Shown piece after piece: positions 1 through 49,045 of a DNA stretch of 64,000 nt; within the stretch, counting starts at the first letter, position 1, and every line of letters starts with the position of its first letter. Source of the stretch: Diadophis punctatus similis (taxonomy: Eukaryota; Chordata; Lepidosauria; Squamata; Dipsadidae); the NCBI GenBank assembly GCA_023053685.1, contig JALIGW010000003.1:139249126-139313125 (forward strand), written 5' to 3'. The notes under the pieces are model-generated. The model did not search any database. It saw only the letters and a list, made by a program, of their open reading frames with translations, and was not told where the DNA came from. The position numbers and the translations under genes were made by a program.

Positions 1-301
1 AGCAAATATGCACATGACTTTAGAGGGCATAGAATAAGAAAGACCTGGCCAGGAAGAGAGCCCTGAAGAAGACAGGAGGGATATGGATGGATGGATCAAA
101 TGGAAAATGAATTGTCAACCCAAATAAATAAAACCTTTAATGTGTCGGTGTACTGTTGTTGCTTCACTGATAGGAATAGCTGCAGCAGATAGAACAGTAG
201 CTTGTAGATTATGAGTTTGCTAAAAGATGTTGCCAAAATTTCTGGTAATGTTTGAAAGGGATAGTTTCTTGTGTAAGAGAGTTGTTATTGTACGCTGTTA
301 A

Positions 302-526
302 GAGCTGAGGTGCTGCAGTGGTTAAATGCAGCACTGCAGGCTACTGCTAGTTCAGCAGTTCAGCTGTTCAAATCTCACCGGCTCAAGGTTGACTCAGCCT
401 TCCATCCTTCTGAGGTCGGTAAAATGAGGACCCAGATTGTTGGGGGCAATATGCTGAACTCTGTAAACCGCTTAGAGAGGGCTGTAAAGCGGTATATAAG
501 TCTAAGTGCTATTGCTATTGCTATTG
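302..526 (+). mobile_element. tRNA-derived SINE, Squam1-like
   Basis: A tRNA-like head (GTGGTTAAATGCAGCACTG) is followed by the family body with CTTCCATCCTTC and AAACCGCTTAGAGAG. It ends in a short CTATTG repeat tail. Three more copies lie in the window (4652, 7029, 52198). The family name is from memory. Confidence 0.8.
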
Positions 527-1807
527 TTAGAGGAAGACAATTATTTTTATAGAAAGATATTCTGCAATCCAATGAACCTTCATCATTTCATTTGAAAGCG
601 GGCACAATTGTTAGTTTTTTTGTGCAAAAAGATTAAATCTCTAGTAGTACATGCATATATAACATTTAAGTGACTGATTGATACAACACAAACATCAATT
701 ATTATTCTTTGGTGATTTGATGAATAGTGAGAGATCCGTTGCACAGATTGCATTTTGTTAATATGAAAAAGCCTGTGTGTATGAATAACATACTCAGACA
801 AATGCGATGTGCAGGCCAAGTTCTTACTTTGCAGAAAGTTTAAAAGCAATGTGTTCTGGTTTCCAGTATTCATGAAGGAAAAAATATAATGGGTGAAAAC
901 AAAGAAGCTAAGCTATTGGATAAAACACATTTAATCAAAGTGTCTGTATAGCAGAAATCATTTACATGTTTCTGCTTTATAGCAGCATTTTTATCTCTAG
1001 GTACTTTCCTAGACTCTTGTCTGTAACTGGCAGGCTTGTAAAACCTTGATGAACTTCAAAGCTGGTTTGCTATTGCAGTACACAAGTTTCCTGGCAAGTC
1101 AGACCTATGAATTATTTAATTTGATTAGGTTTGCAAATGTTTATGAGGTCTTTAGGCCACTTCTCATAAAATATATGCTTCTAGAAACTCACCATGTACA
1201 GGGTATAAAGCAGCAACATTAATAGATTTCAAGCCAAGATACTAGCATTTCAGTAAACCAGACTTTTTCATTCCGATACTTGGCAAACCATTTGGATTTG
1301 CAGTTCACCAAACTGGGATTGCCAAAATATTTTCTGTGTATTTCAGTATTTACAGTGTATGTATTTATGCCTCTTTGTAATTTGGATTTATAAGGCTGCC
1401 CCAACTCAAAACTGATTAATTAAAAACTCGAGATGTTTTGTTTGCTAAAAAAGCAAACAAAATGAACCTAAAGTAAACTCACATATCAGGAAACACATAT
1501 CACAAAACAAATAATATGTAACAGATTGACATATCGTGACCTGCTCCAGTGTTTGTGGACAAAGAGGTTTTTAAAAATCATCTGAAGACTGGCAGGTTTG
1601 ATGCAGTCTGAACTCTGGAGAGGGAGAAGCCATTTTAAGGGACAGGAGCCATGATAGAATAAACTGTTTACCTCAATTACCATTTAATTGTCAGGACATA
1701 AAGATAGATTTTACAGGGCTGGAAGAAATGTCAGAAGAAAAACTGACCCTCAGAATGCTAGGGCCTTTGCCATGAAAAGAGATCTATTTGATCCCCAGGG
1801 CATATTG
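527..1807. other. Upstream/intronic sequence with no recognised feature
   Basis: AT-rich, single-copy-looking DNA. I see no coding exon, CpG island or known repeat. If a non-coding RNF144B first exon lies in the window it would be in 1-3738, but nothing here marks it. Confidence 0.4.
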
Positions 1808-1815
1808 GTATAGAA

Positions 1816-2054
1816 CAGTGGTTCTCAAGCTTCCTAATGCTGCGCTCCGCCCCCACCGCCACGCCCGCCACCGCGACCCCTGCCCTGCCGCCGCCATTTG
1901 GGTTCTTTTACCATCTGCGCATGCGCAAAACGTTCTGAGCATGCGCAGAGGGTAAAAGAACCCAAATGGCGGTGTCCGGGCGAAGTCTCCCGACCCCTGT
2001 GAAAAGGTCGTTCAACCGCCAAAGGGGTCGCGACCCCCAAGTTGAGAACCGCTG
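1816..2054. mobile_element. Non-autonomous hAT element, 239 bp
   Basis: The termini are CAGTGGTTCTCAA and TTGAGAACCGCTG. Perfect 8-bp target duplications GTATAGAA flank it at 1808-1815 and 2055-2062. The core is GC-rich and includes a hairpin whose arms carry TGCGCATGCGCA (1916-1927) and TGAGCATGCGCA (1936-1947). Confidence 0.9.
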
Positions 2055-2139
2055 GTATAGAACATATTGGTAACCAGTGCGGTTTGTGTAACAGAGATGT
2101 TACATGAGTGCACCAAGATGCATGCACAACTGCTTGTGC

Positions 2140-2650
2140 TCCTGCCTTTTGACCAGCCTTACTTCCAAATGGTCTTCAAGAATAGACCTATGTACAGCGT
2201 GTTGCAGTAGTCCACGCATGAATCAGGGCTTCTACTCAGAAGTTTGCAGATACAATCACCATGGAGAAGAATTGACACTTTGCCATTCTTATCACCAGTG
2301 TGTAGGCTGAGACCTCAGCTCTTAACAGTAATTGGTGATGTCCACTTTGAGTTCTATGCCAACATCTCTTCAGGCACTTCATTTCCCTCAAATTCCTCAG
2401 TAAACCAAACATTTGTTTTTGATTAGTGACTGGAGAGAAATTGTACTATTTTATCAAGTGCTCTGGCCATGTTACATAGGTCACCCAAACATAAGGTGAA
2501 CTGTCTACCAGATTGGATAATCTGGATCTTTCTGGGAAGTGCTTCAATAGATATACAGGTTGAGGTTGTTGGTTCCTTAGGGGTTTAAGGTCTGGGATGG
2601 ATGCCAACTGGACACAGTCCATAGCAGATCTGCAGAATTAGTACACAGGA
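2140..2650 (-). mobile_element. Degenerate L2-like LINE remnant
   Basis: The segment around 2165-2225 reads like the reverse complement of the L2 reverse-transcriptase C-terminal region (TTCAAGAATAGACC, then CAGCGTGTTGCAGTAGTCCA), as in the better copy at 24060-24730. Further 3' the similarity is vague. There is no intact frame. Confidence 0.4.
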
Positions 2651-2936
2651 AAGTGTCACATTGATAAATTAAAAATCATTGCAAGCCACAAAGGAATACC
2701 TGGTATATTTGGTAGCTGACGGAATGGTAGCAATGCTGGAGCTGGTGGTGGCACTGTGGCCTGGAAGTTTTGTAATTTTTTGACAGTGCATCTTTTGGGG
2801 TAGAAATGGTGAATTTAAAAATGTATGTGGGCTTTGCAGGTCTGCTTGGAAAGCTACATATTGGCAGGCCTGGTCTACAGTGATGAGCAGGGCAATGTCT
2901 TATGGAATCATCAGGGATTATTTTGAGCTTGTAGAG

Positions 2937-3362
2937 CAGGGGTGTCAAACTTGATTTCATTGAGGGTCGCATCAGGGTTGTGTTTGACCTCGGGTGGCGT
3001 GGTTGGGGTGGGTATGGCCAGACTGGCGTAGCCAGGGTGGGCATAGCCAGTTCAACGTCACTCGTTGAGGCTCCGTTTTCGGCCGTGACAGCCTCCTGCA
3101 GCCTTCTGCCAGCGAATGGGCTCTGTTTTCAGCCACAACGGCCTCCTGCAGTCCTCTGCCAGCAAAAATGGAGCCCAAGGGAACTGCACACGGCCTGCCC
3201 GGGCTCTATTTTCGCTGGCAGAAGCTGCAGGAGGCCGTTGAAACCAAAAATGGAGCTTGGGAGGGCTGTGCAAAGGCACTGCGGTATGGTCCTTTACTGT
3301 TTCCAAGGCGACCCCGTGGGCCAGATCTAAGCACCCCATGGGCCTTGAGTTTGACACCTCTG
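2937..3362. mobile_element. hAT element with internal tandem repeats, 426 bp
   Basis: The ends are CAGGGGTGTCAAAC and GTTTGACACCTCTG. Perfect target duplications TTGTAGAG lie at 2929-2936 and 3363-3370. The core holds about three 60-bp units built on GGCCTCCTGCAGCCTTCTGC. A relative with the same ends and core lies at 41348. Confidence 0.9.
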
Positions 3363-3761
3363 TTGTAGAGTATGTGGAAGTGGCTCATTTTGTCTAGTTG
3401 TGGGCCATGCCATAGCTGTGGCACGTTACGAATATTTCTGATAGAAAATATTTATTTCTAGTAAGCTTATGTTGTTGATTTATCTGAATGTGTTTTCTCC
3501 ACCTGAATTGATGAAGGCTGCTGTAGAATTAGGAGGGAATATACTTGTGTTATCTTGCACAAAATATAAATGGGTTAGCTCTATCAGTGTATTTGACAGT
3601 CTATATTGATGAGTAAAAGAACAGGTTAAAAGACGGAGCTGTTGAAGACGTCACTTATACATTGCTTACAATTCCGCTATGTTAAATTTTAGCTTGCAAA
3701 ATATTTCTCATTGGCACATTCTGATTTATATCTTGTAGAATTGCTGGGTGTGTTTAAATTG

Positions 3762-42035
<38,274 letters not shown>

Positions 42036-42462
42036 AATGTTTTGTCTATTTTGGATGTGAATGTCTGTCATGTTTGTCAGGGAGAAGACTTAACGGTGGA
42101 CGTCTTGCACTGTGCTTTACCAACCAATTCTCCGTTGTTTTGCCAACTTCTGTAAAAAGTGCCTACTGGTTCACAGGTTGCCACTTTATTTGCAAGCTGC
42201 AGTTCAGCGGGGGTGGGAGTAGGGTGGGGCTATTCGTTGTGATCTGGGTTAATTCTGTTTTTTCATTTTTTTAAATGGAGCTGAACTTGTAAGGTATTTT
42301 AAGGTGTTTCAAAACGACTGCTTTGTTGAAATTGGCAGATGAAACTGCAGCCGTTCACCAGATTCTGAATGACTATTGGTTTTCAGAGCACCTTGATACT
42401 GTATCTTCGGAAGAAGTTGTACAGTTGAGTAGGAAAATAAAATGGGCAATTCAGCACTTTTA
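42036..42462 (+). other. RNF144B: RNF144B 3' UTR (proximal form)
   Basis: This is non-repetitive sequence from the stop codon to just past the first good AATAAA. It contains a GT-rich stretch around 42210-42240. The cleavage site is estimated, not seen. A longer UTR would run into the transposable element that begins at 42514. Confidence 0.6.
42436..42441 (+). promoter_or_regulatory. AATAAA polyadenylation signal for RNF144B
   Basis: A canonical hexamer lies 400 nt after the stop codon. It is the first convincing one downstream of the last exon. Cleavage would be expected about 10-30 nt later. Confidence 0.6.
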
Positions 42463-42513
42463 AAAGAAAATGTTGGTTACTTTAAATTTTAGATTTCTAG
42501 TGCAGACTTAGTG

Positions 42514-43249
42514 TAAGGTGACCAGACGTCCCGCTTTTGGCGGGACAGACACACTTTTCAAGCATGTGTCCCGCGTCCCGCATTCTTTCCAAAAAGTCAC
42601 GCTTTTTTGGAAAGAATGCCGAAACAGCGGGACATCTGGTCACCTTAGAAGGCGAAGCACAAAAGAGAGGTACTACCACCGAAATACAAACCGGAAGCAA
42701 GTCGGGCAAAATGGAATTTCAGCAAGCCGGCTGCCTGCTAGGGAGAGGGGGAAGGGGGACTGCTTCTCCTCTCCTTCCCCCGCCCCATCCCTAGCCCCGC
42801 CCTCGGAGGCGCCGCTGCTGTTGGGATGCGGGTGGAGGGGTGAGGGACGAGGAGCCGTCGCCGCTGCCGTCGTTGCCCTGGGGCCGGGCGGGCGACCGGG
42901 AGACCGCGACGCTTGGATGCCTGGAGCTCGCGACTTAGACCCAGCCCCGAGCCCGCCATGGGCTGCTGCGGGAGCGCCGCCTCGCAGGTAAGCTGCCGGC
43001 TGCCTCCTTTCCCCGCCTCCCGCCTCCCGTTCGTCGCTTGCTAGCCCAAGCCACTGCCGGCTCCCGAAGGGGAGGTGGGAGGCGAGGAAAGGCCTCCCGC
43101 CTCCCCCCCCACCTGAATGCTGACATTTGCATTGTTTTGCCCTCTGCGCATGCGCAGCGTTCTGCGCATGCGCAGAGGGCAAAACTCAAATGGCGGCGCC
43201 CAGGCGGGCCCGCCCCCCGTCCCGCTTAAAAAAAAATCTGATCACTTTA
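42514..43249 (+). mobile_element. hAT-type element carrying a captured host 5' exon, 736 bp
   Basis: Left end TAAGGTGACCAGACGTCCCG; right end reads, reversed, TAAAGTGATCAGA followed by a GCGGGACG block. Perfect 8-bp duplications ACTTAGTG lie at 42506-42513 and 43250-43257. A second, better right end (CATCTGGTCACCTTA, to 42647) lies inside. The unit therefore looks like a 134-bp MITE plus 600 bp of GC-rich host DNA that ends at an alternative terminus. Confidence 0.85.
42958..42987 (+). pseudogene. Captured host first coding exon (gene unidentified)
   Basis: ATG is followed by nine codons, MGCCGSAASQ, and an ideal splice donor GTAAGC at 42988. The upstream 200-300 bp is CpG-rich like a promoter and 5' UTR. 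The peptide has an N-myristoylation pattern (MGxxxS) with neighbouring Cys, as in membrane-tethered proteins. I cannot name the donor gene. It lies inside a transposable element, so it is not taken as an active gene. Confidence 0.55.
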
Positions 43250-43257
43250 ACTTAGTG

Positions 43258-44559
43258 GCAATTAAAAAAACCCAACTCTCTAAGTTACTGTACAACTTTT
43301 TATTTTTTAAAAAAATTATAGCTGAAAAGGGGGAAACAAACTCAAGTGTTGAACATCATTGATAGATCACCTTGCCAATTTATACTTTTTTCAAAGGCAA
43401 GTCAGGTCAAATAACTTATTTAAAATAAGTTCTAAAACCAAATAGCACCAAAAACAATAATACGAGTCTGGCCTTACATTGTAAGCATAAAATGCTGAGC
43501 AGATCACCCTATTTGTATCATTTATATGGCCTATAAATTAATTACTTCCAAGCAGTTGATAAATCCTGAGTGCTAGTTGAGATGCTAGCTTTGGTCCAGA
43601 ATTCGGAAGTGTAGCATAACTGACCTGAATATGACATAACTGGGCCTTTATTTATTTTTCCTCTAGATTTCATTATTACTGTCTTATTCCTCATGGTTGA
43701 AGTTTAGCAGAGGAGTGAAAATGATATTGAGACATAAGGACTTTGATCATCAGTGGTAACAACTGAACTTGCCAAAAGGTTTGCCTTTGTAGACATACTG
43801 TTCAGTAAAGAATAGTAAATACTTAAAAAAACAAGAACATGATCCTAATACATATTGTTGCAACAAATAATAGCCATTTTGTTGAGCTAGGGAGAGACTG
43901 TGAAAATAACACAGTGTTCTCTGAACAAATGTTTGTAAGTTGTGGACTCCCTGTATATCTACAACAAAACTGTGAAGATAACATACAGCTCAAAACAAGT
44001 TACATGTGCAAGCATAGTTAATAAATCTAATTTTCAGATGAAATAACTATTTGCCCATGTTGGAGTAACTACTATCTCAAAACAGATCCTCAGCTAATGT
44101 GAAATTAAAAAAAAAAAGACCCGCCTTGAAAATATTGGAAAAGAACAAAGGATGATGGAGAATATGCAGCTCTGCAATCTTGGTTACAAGAAAATAATAC
44201 TCTATTCTGATCATGCATTCATCCGCACAACCCCATTCTATAATAAAAGGTGGCATTACATACACAAGGCACTCAATTGTTTCTCGAACAATTACGTTTA
44301 TGTATTCTGTGGTATCTAGTCTAATACATCAAGGAAAGCCATGTATGTTTCATAATGCTCAAAATGTTGTCTAATGTCATAAAACTCTGTGGACTTCTAC
44401 AAGAAAATTCTTTTTAATAAGCTTAAATTATTGGATCATTTACTGTAGAAATAAATTGCCATATCATCAAGGAGTATTTTAGTTAACAGAATACTTTGTG
44501 ATTTTATTATCTCACGTATTCCTTATGAAACAGCAATACTCTATCTACAGTATCTAGCA
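43258..44559. other. Intergenic stretch, nothing recognised
   Basis: AT-rich single-copy-looking DNA downstream of RNF144B; no supported coding region. Confidence 0.4.
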
Positions 44560-44630
44560 TGGTGGCTGGGGAATTCTGGGAGTTGAAATCCACATTTCTT
44601 AAGGTTGCTGAGGTTGAGTATCACTGACCT
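44560..44630. mobile_element. Palindromic MITE, half copy
   Basis: GGCTGGGGAATTCTGGGAGT then TTGAGTATCACTG; the left arm is missing. Confidence 0.6.
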
Positions 44631-45265
44631 AGAACTACCTGACTTGTATGCATCTAATTTTCTGTTATCTAGCTTGATAGTAAAACATAAGTCTTAGGAA
44701 CCTTGGCCGGCATAAAAATTTAATAAGTAATAATAATTAGGACTTGAACCTTTACTATCTGAATGAAAAGGGAGAGGGCAAAGAACCACAATAAAGAACC
44801 AGTTCTCCTACTATAAATTTCTCTACACCCCCCAAAAATATTTCCACATCCCCAGTTCTTTTTAGAATTAAAATTGATGAAATTTATAGGAAATCAATAA
44901 GACAATGTTTATCAAAAAATGGTAGCTCATGAGATTAAGGATGCATATTTCTTGTTATTTCTTTTTCTTTGTGTAAAACTTGTTAACATGAATAAATAAA
45001 ACTTATTTTGACAAAAAGCTGTTGACCCACTATGGGAAAGGATTTTTAAAAAAGTTTTAAAGTCTGTCACTATTTTCAACAGACATCTCAGTAATTTTTC
45101 TATACATTCAGCATTAAGTGGCAAAGGGCAGGAAATAATGGGCCAAAGCATGTGCTTTCATTTCTACTGTGCATTTTCTCAGGTGAAAAATGGCAAAGGG
45201 ATATTATAGAAAATGTATTTAGGTTTTATTAGGAAAATGTATTTAAGGGGAAAAAATTTGACATC
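44631..45265. other. Intergenic stretch, nothing recognised
   Basis: AT-rich; no gene or repeat identified. Confidence 0.35.
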
Positions 45266-45273
45266 CTTTAGAC

Positions 45274-45707
45274 CAGTGATGGCGAACCTTTTTTGGTTCG
45301 CGTGCCAAAAAGGTGGGGGTGTGCGCGCTAGTGCGCGCACGCATACCCACACCCATTCCCTCCCACCATGCATGCGCACAACCCCCCCATGCTGCCCCCT
45401 ACGCATGCACGCACACACACACACACGCGCAAAGCCCTTACTGGAGCCTGGGACGGTAAAAAACGACGAAATGGGCAAACCGGAAGTTCGGAAAAACGCA
45501 CTTCTGGTTTGTCCGTTTCATCGTTTTTTGCATTCCAGGGCTTTAGGAAGCTTCCCTGAACCCTCCGGAGTGCAAAAAACAGCTCACCGGCAAACCGGAA
45601 GTGCATTTTTCCACACTTCCGGTTTGCCGGTGGGCATCGCTCGCGTGCCCTCCGCTATGGCTCCATGTGCCACCTGTGGCACGCGTGCCATAGGTTCGCC
45701 ATCATGG
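45274..45707. mobile_element. hAT element, GTGATGGCGAACC family, 434 bp
   Basis: Ends CAGTGATGGCGAACC and GGTTCGCCATCATGG. Perfect duplications CTTTAGAC lie at 45266-45273 and 45708-45715. The core contains paired GGGCAAACCGGAAGTTCGGA segments in both orientations. Confidence 0.95.
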
Positions 45708-45715
45708 CTTTAGAC

Positions 45716-46314
45716 ATTCGCAGAGGTTATCATGCTCATCAAGGATTTCAAAAAGGAGATAATTATCTGTTGATGTTTGTTTAAGCTAGTACAATTTTAT
45801 TAGTCTCTTAGTGTAACAAAGGTGCAAGGCTATCATTTTTTAAAAGATTCATTAGAAACTGTGCAGGAAGAAAGTGCAAATGTTCTAAGTTATTTAACGA
45901 TTCAGCATAAGGAGCTTTCAAAAACAGAAGTGTACACGAGTCTGTATTTTCTTTCTTTTCCCCTGTTTTTAAAGTCATAGCATGCAATATGTGCAAAATC
46001 AAAAATTCAGCAGAGCTTGTCTTCAGCAAGCTGCTTTTAAAAGAGACTGTAAATATTTAGCTTTGTTATTAGAAGACATTTCAGTATGGTCACACATAAG
46101 TATCGCCAAGAAAGGAATGCAGAAAAAGAGGGAAAGTAACATTTGTCTTGTGGATTTAGCAGCATACTTCAATAGTTCAAAAAGCATCCAGACCCAACTC
46201 CAACCCAACCCAACTAGTCAAGACAACCAGCAAGAGGAATCTGCTTATTATTTCTGGACTGAGTAGTTCATCTCCATTGGTGGAATGGAAGACAGATCTC
46301 TGATGTGCTTTAGG
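45716..46314. other. Intergenic stretch, nothing recognised
   Basis: A 94-codon + strand frame (45982-46266) matches no family I know. Confidence 0.3.
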
Positions 46315-46727
46315 TACAGATAGTCCTTGACTTAAAACCATTTGTTAATAACCATTCAAGCTTAGAGTGACACTGACAAAATTTACTTATGATCAGTCCT
46401 TCCACTTACAATTGTTGTACCATCCCTATGGTCACGTGATCACAATTTGGGCGCTTGGCAATTGGCATATATTTAAGATGGCTGCAGCATCCTGGAGGGG
46501 TCACGTGATTGCCATTTGTGACCTTCCCAACTGGCTTCCAACAAGCAATGTCAATGATGGAACCCAGATTCACTTAACAACTGTGTGATGGTCTTAACAA
46601 CTACAGTGATTCACTTAGCACCAGAAGCAAAAATGTGGTACAATTGGTTGTGACTGACTTAAGGACTACTTTGCGTAGCAACAGAAATTCTGGTCTCAAT
46701 TGTGGATGTAAGTTGAGGACTTACCTT
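46315..46727. mobile_element. MITE, ACAGGTAGTCC family
   Basis: Starts TACAGATAGTCCTTGACTTA and ends GATGTAAGTTGAGGACTTAC. Inner motifs are in reverse order to 30058. Confidence 0.75.
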
Positions 46728-46897
46728 TTATCAAGTCTCCTATTTTAGGAAACAGAGCTAACAAGTTACCACCATTGTGTTCTTGCTTTCGTTGCTTTCC
46801 CATTCAAAGCAAACTAAATGCTGTTAACAAAGCAAACTCTTACTAGCCTGGGAAACTTTCTTCATTTCTGGCAAAAAAGAAGGCATTCTTTTATGGC

Positions 46898-47302
46898 ACA
46901 GGTAGTTCTTGATTTATGACCACAATTGAGCCCCAAATTTATTTTGCTAAGCAAGACAGTTTTAACTGAATTTTGCTGTATTTTGTGACCTTTCTTGCCA
47001 CCGTTTTTAAGTGAATCCCTGCAGTTGTTAAGTTGTAACATGGTTGATATGTGAATCTGGCTTCCCCATTGGCTTTGCTTGTCAGAAGGTTGCAAAAGGT
47101 GATTGGTCACATGACCCCGGGACACTGCAATTGTCATAAATATGAAGCAGTTGCCAAGCTTTAGAATTTTTGATCATGTGACAACGGGGATGGTGCAATC
47201 GTTGTGTAAAAAACAGCCATAAGTCACTTTTTTAAAGTGTCGTCGTAACTTCAAACAATCACTAAACAAATGTTTGTAAGTTGAGAACTACCAGTACCTG
47301 TA
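46898..47302. mobile_element. MITE, ACAGGTAGTCC family
   Basis: Starts CACAGGTAGTTCTTGATTTA and ends GTTGAGAACTACCAGTACC. It lies in opposite orientation to the copy 170 bp upstream. Confidence 0.78.
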
Positions 47303-47455
47303 TATTGACAACAAAATATCTCCAGTACTGTCCACTTTGTGTAACATCTGCTGAGACAGAAGACAAAGGTGGGTATAGTTATAAAGTATCTGCGGTTTCC
47401 CTAAACTTTTATTGCTGATGAGTTGAACTACAATTCACAGCCAACATATTTAGCT

Positions 47456-47738
47456 CAGAGGTGGGTACCTCCCGGTTCGGACCAGTTCTACGGAACCGGT
47501 AGTAACTTGGCGGCCTGGGTCACTAGAACCGGTAGCAACCCAGGCCTGCCACGCCCCAGAATCGGCTCTCTCGGCGGCACCGTAGGCACCACCATCTTGT
47601 TTTTTGCTCCTGTGCACGCGCAGAAGCTGTGTTTTGCTTCTGCGCATGCGTAGAAACTAGTTTTTTAGCACTGTGCATGCGCCCGCGCGGTACGGCAAGG
47701 AGCCAACCGGCAGCGAATAAATTTAGAACCCACCCCTG
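47456..47738. mobile_element. hAT element, CAGAGGTGGGT family, 283 bp
   Basis: Ends CAGAGGTGGGTACC and AGAACCCACCCCTG. Perfect duplications ATTTAGCT lie at 47448-47455 and 47739-47746. The core includes GGAACCGGTAGTAACTTGG and CTTCTGCGCATGCGTAGAAA. Confidence 0.95.
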
Positions 47739-47746
47739 ATTTAGCT

Positions 47747-48411
47747 GATATATGGGTACAAAATGAAAAATAAAACCCAAACACTTTATACCATAATGAG
47801 AAATGCAGGCCCAGTTTTTCTATCCCTTTGTGTATGCAGTACAAAGTCCAAATTGTTTCAAAAACAGAATTTTAATTTATATTTCAAGAGAATTCAAACC
47901 TGTCACTAATATTAATGGTTGGCACTTCTACTTCAAGTGAAAAAAGCAATATAGTTCTCTCTCCTGAGAGAGGTGACAGATTCAGAATGCAGATCAAGAG
48001 CAAGGCTATAAAATGGGAGAGAAAATGTGACAAAATGACATTGGGCTAATTATGCATCTGATCCTTTTAAAGTATTTCCACCATCAAGGAATAATGTTTG
48101 AAACCAAGGTCACTGAAGCTTTGATTTGTTTTGATTGTTGGCATACAGACTCCAAATAATTTGACCTGGCCATTAGCTTTAAGTTGTGGTTATATCAACA
48201 CAGCTGTATAAGCTATATTTTCTTTTTTAAAATAATGTTGTTGAATAACCCTCTGACTCAAGTTCTTTCTCCCTGAGAATGTCGAATAGTTTGGAAACTC
48301 TACTTTATGCGAACAAGGGTTCTTACCTTTTTCCGAGTAAGTCTTTCCTGCCTTTAGGAACTATACTCCCAGAAAAGGTCCCATATATTCACCCCTCCCC
48401 CAATTATAACT
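47747..48411. other. Intergenic stretch, nothing recognised
   Basis: No gene or repeat identified. Confidence 0.35.
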
Positions 48412-48616
48412 TGTTTGTTTGTTTATTTGTCAAGCATATATGATTATAAGCAAAGTATAAACAGTAAAACATGATTGAATATATATGTAATAGTACAAGC
48501 ATGAATAAGAGTAAAAGAGGTAAGAATATATGTGTACATTAGGACAGGAACGGTAGGCACGATTGTGCGCTTATGCACGCCCCTTACCGACCTCTTAGGA
48601 ATGGGGTGAGGTCGAT
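48412..48616 (-). mobile_element. LINE 3' end, TAGGCACG family
   Basis: Nearly identical to 36820-37020 over its length (TTTGTCAAGCATATATGATT, AGGACAGGAACGGTAGGCAC), suggesting recent activity. Confidence 0.85.
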
Positions 48617-48902
48617 ATAAGCTTCCCACAAATGCTTATCAGTGTGTTGGAAGGAAAATCCATCTGGTTCAGTTCCAAGCTGGGAGAAAGACACTGGAAA
48701 CAACATGGAGGTTGATTGAAAAGAAAGTTCAATGATGAATAGAACCAACAGCAGTTCTGGATCAGCTGAACAAATGAATGAATGGATGGCTCTTTATAGG
48801 TTTCTGTGACTTTGAAATTTGAACTGTTCTGGCGGGTTGTGCAATGAAGGGGCTTGTGACTTTTGCTAAATGGTGGTGGGTTAATCCTACTATGTCCTAA
48901 CC

Positions 48903-49037
48903 CAGGAGTAGGCAAAGTTGGCTCTTCTATGACTCGTGGACTTCAACTCCCAGAATTCCTGAGCTAGCATGATTGGCTCAGAAAGTCTGGGAGTTGAAGT
49001 CCACGAGTCATAGAAGAGCCAACTTTGCCTACCCCTG
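48903..49037. mobile_element. Palindromic hAT-type MITE, 135 bp
   Basis: Ends CAGGAGTAGGCAAAGTTGG and its complement. Flanks TCCTAACC/TCCTAACT match at 7 of 8. Long near-perfect hairpin. Confidence 0.9.
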
Positions 49038-49045
49038 TCCTAACT

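Noticed and set aside
42897..42990. A CpG-rich start of a new gene downstream of RNF144B
   Set aside because: The block is enclosed by transposon termini and a perfect 8-bp duplication, and no following exon is seen. It is treated as a captured fragment.
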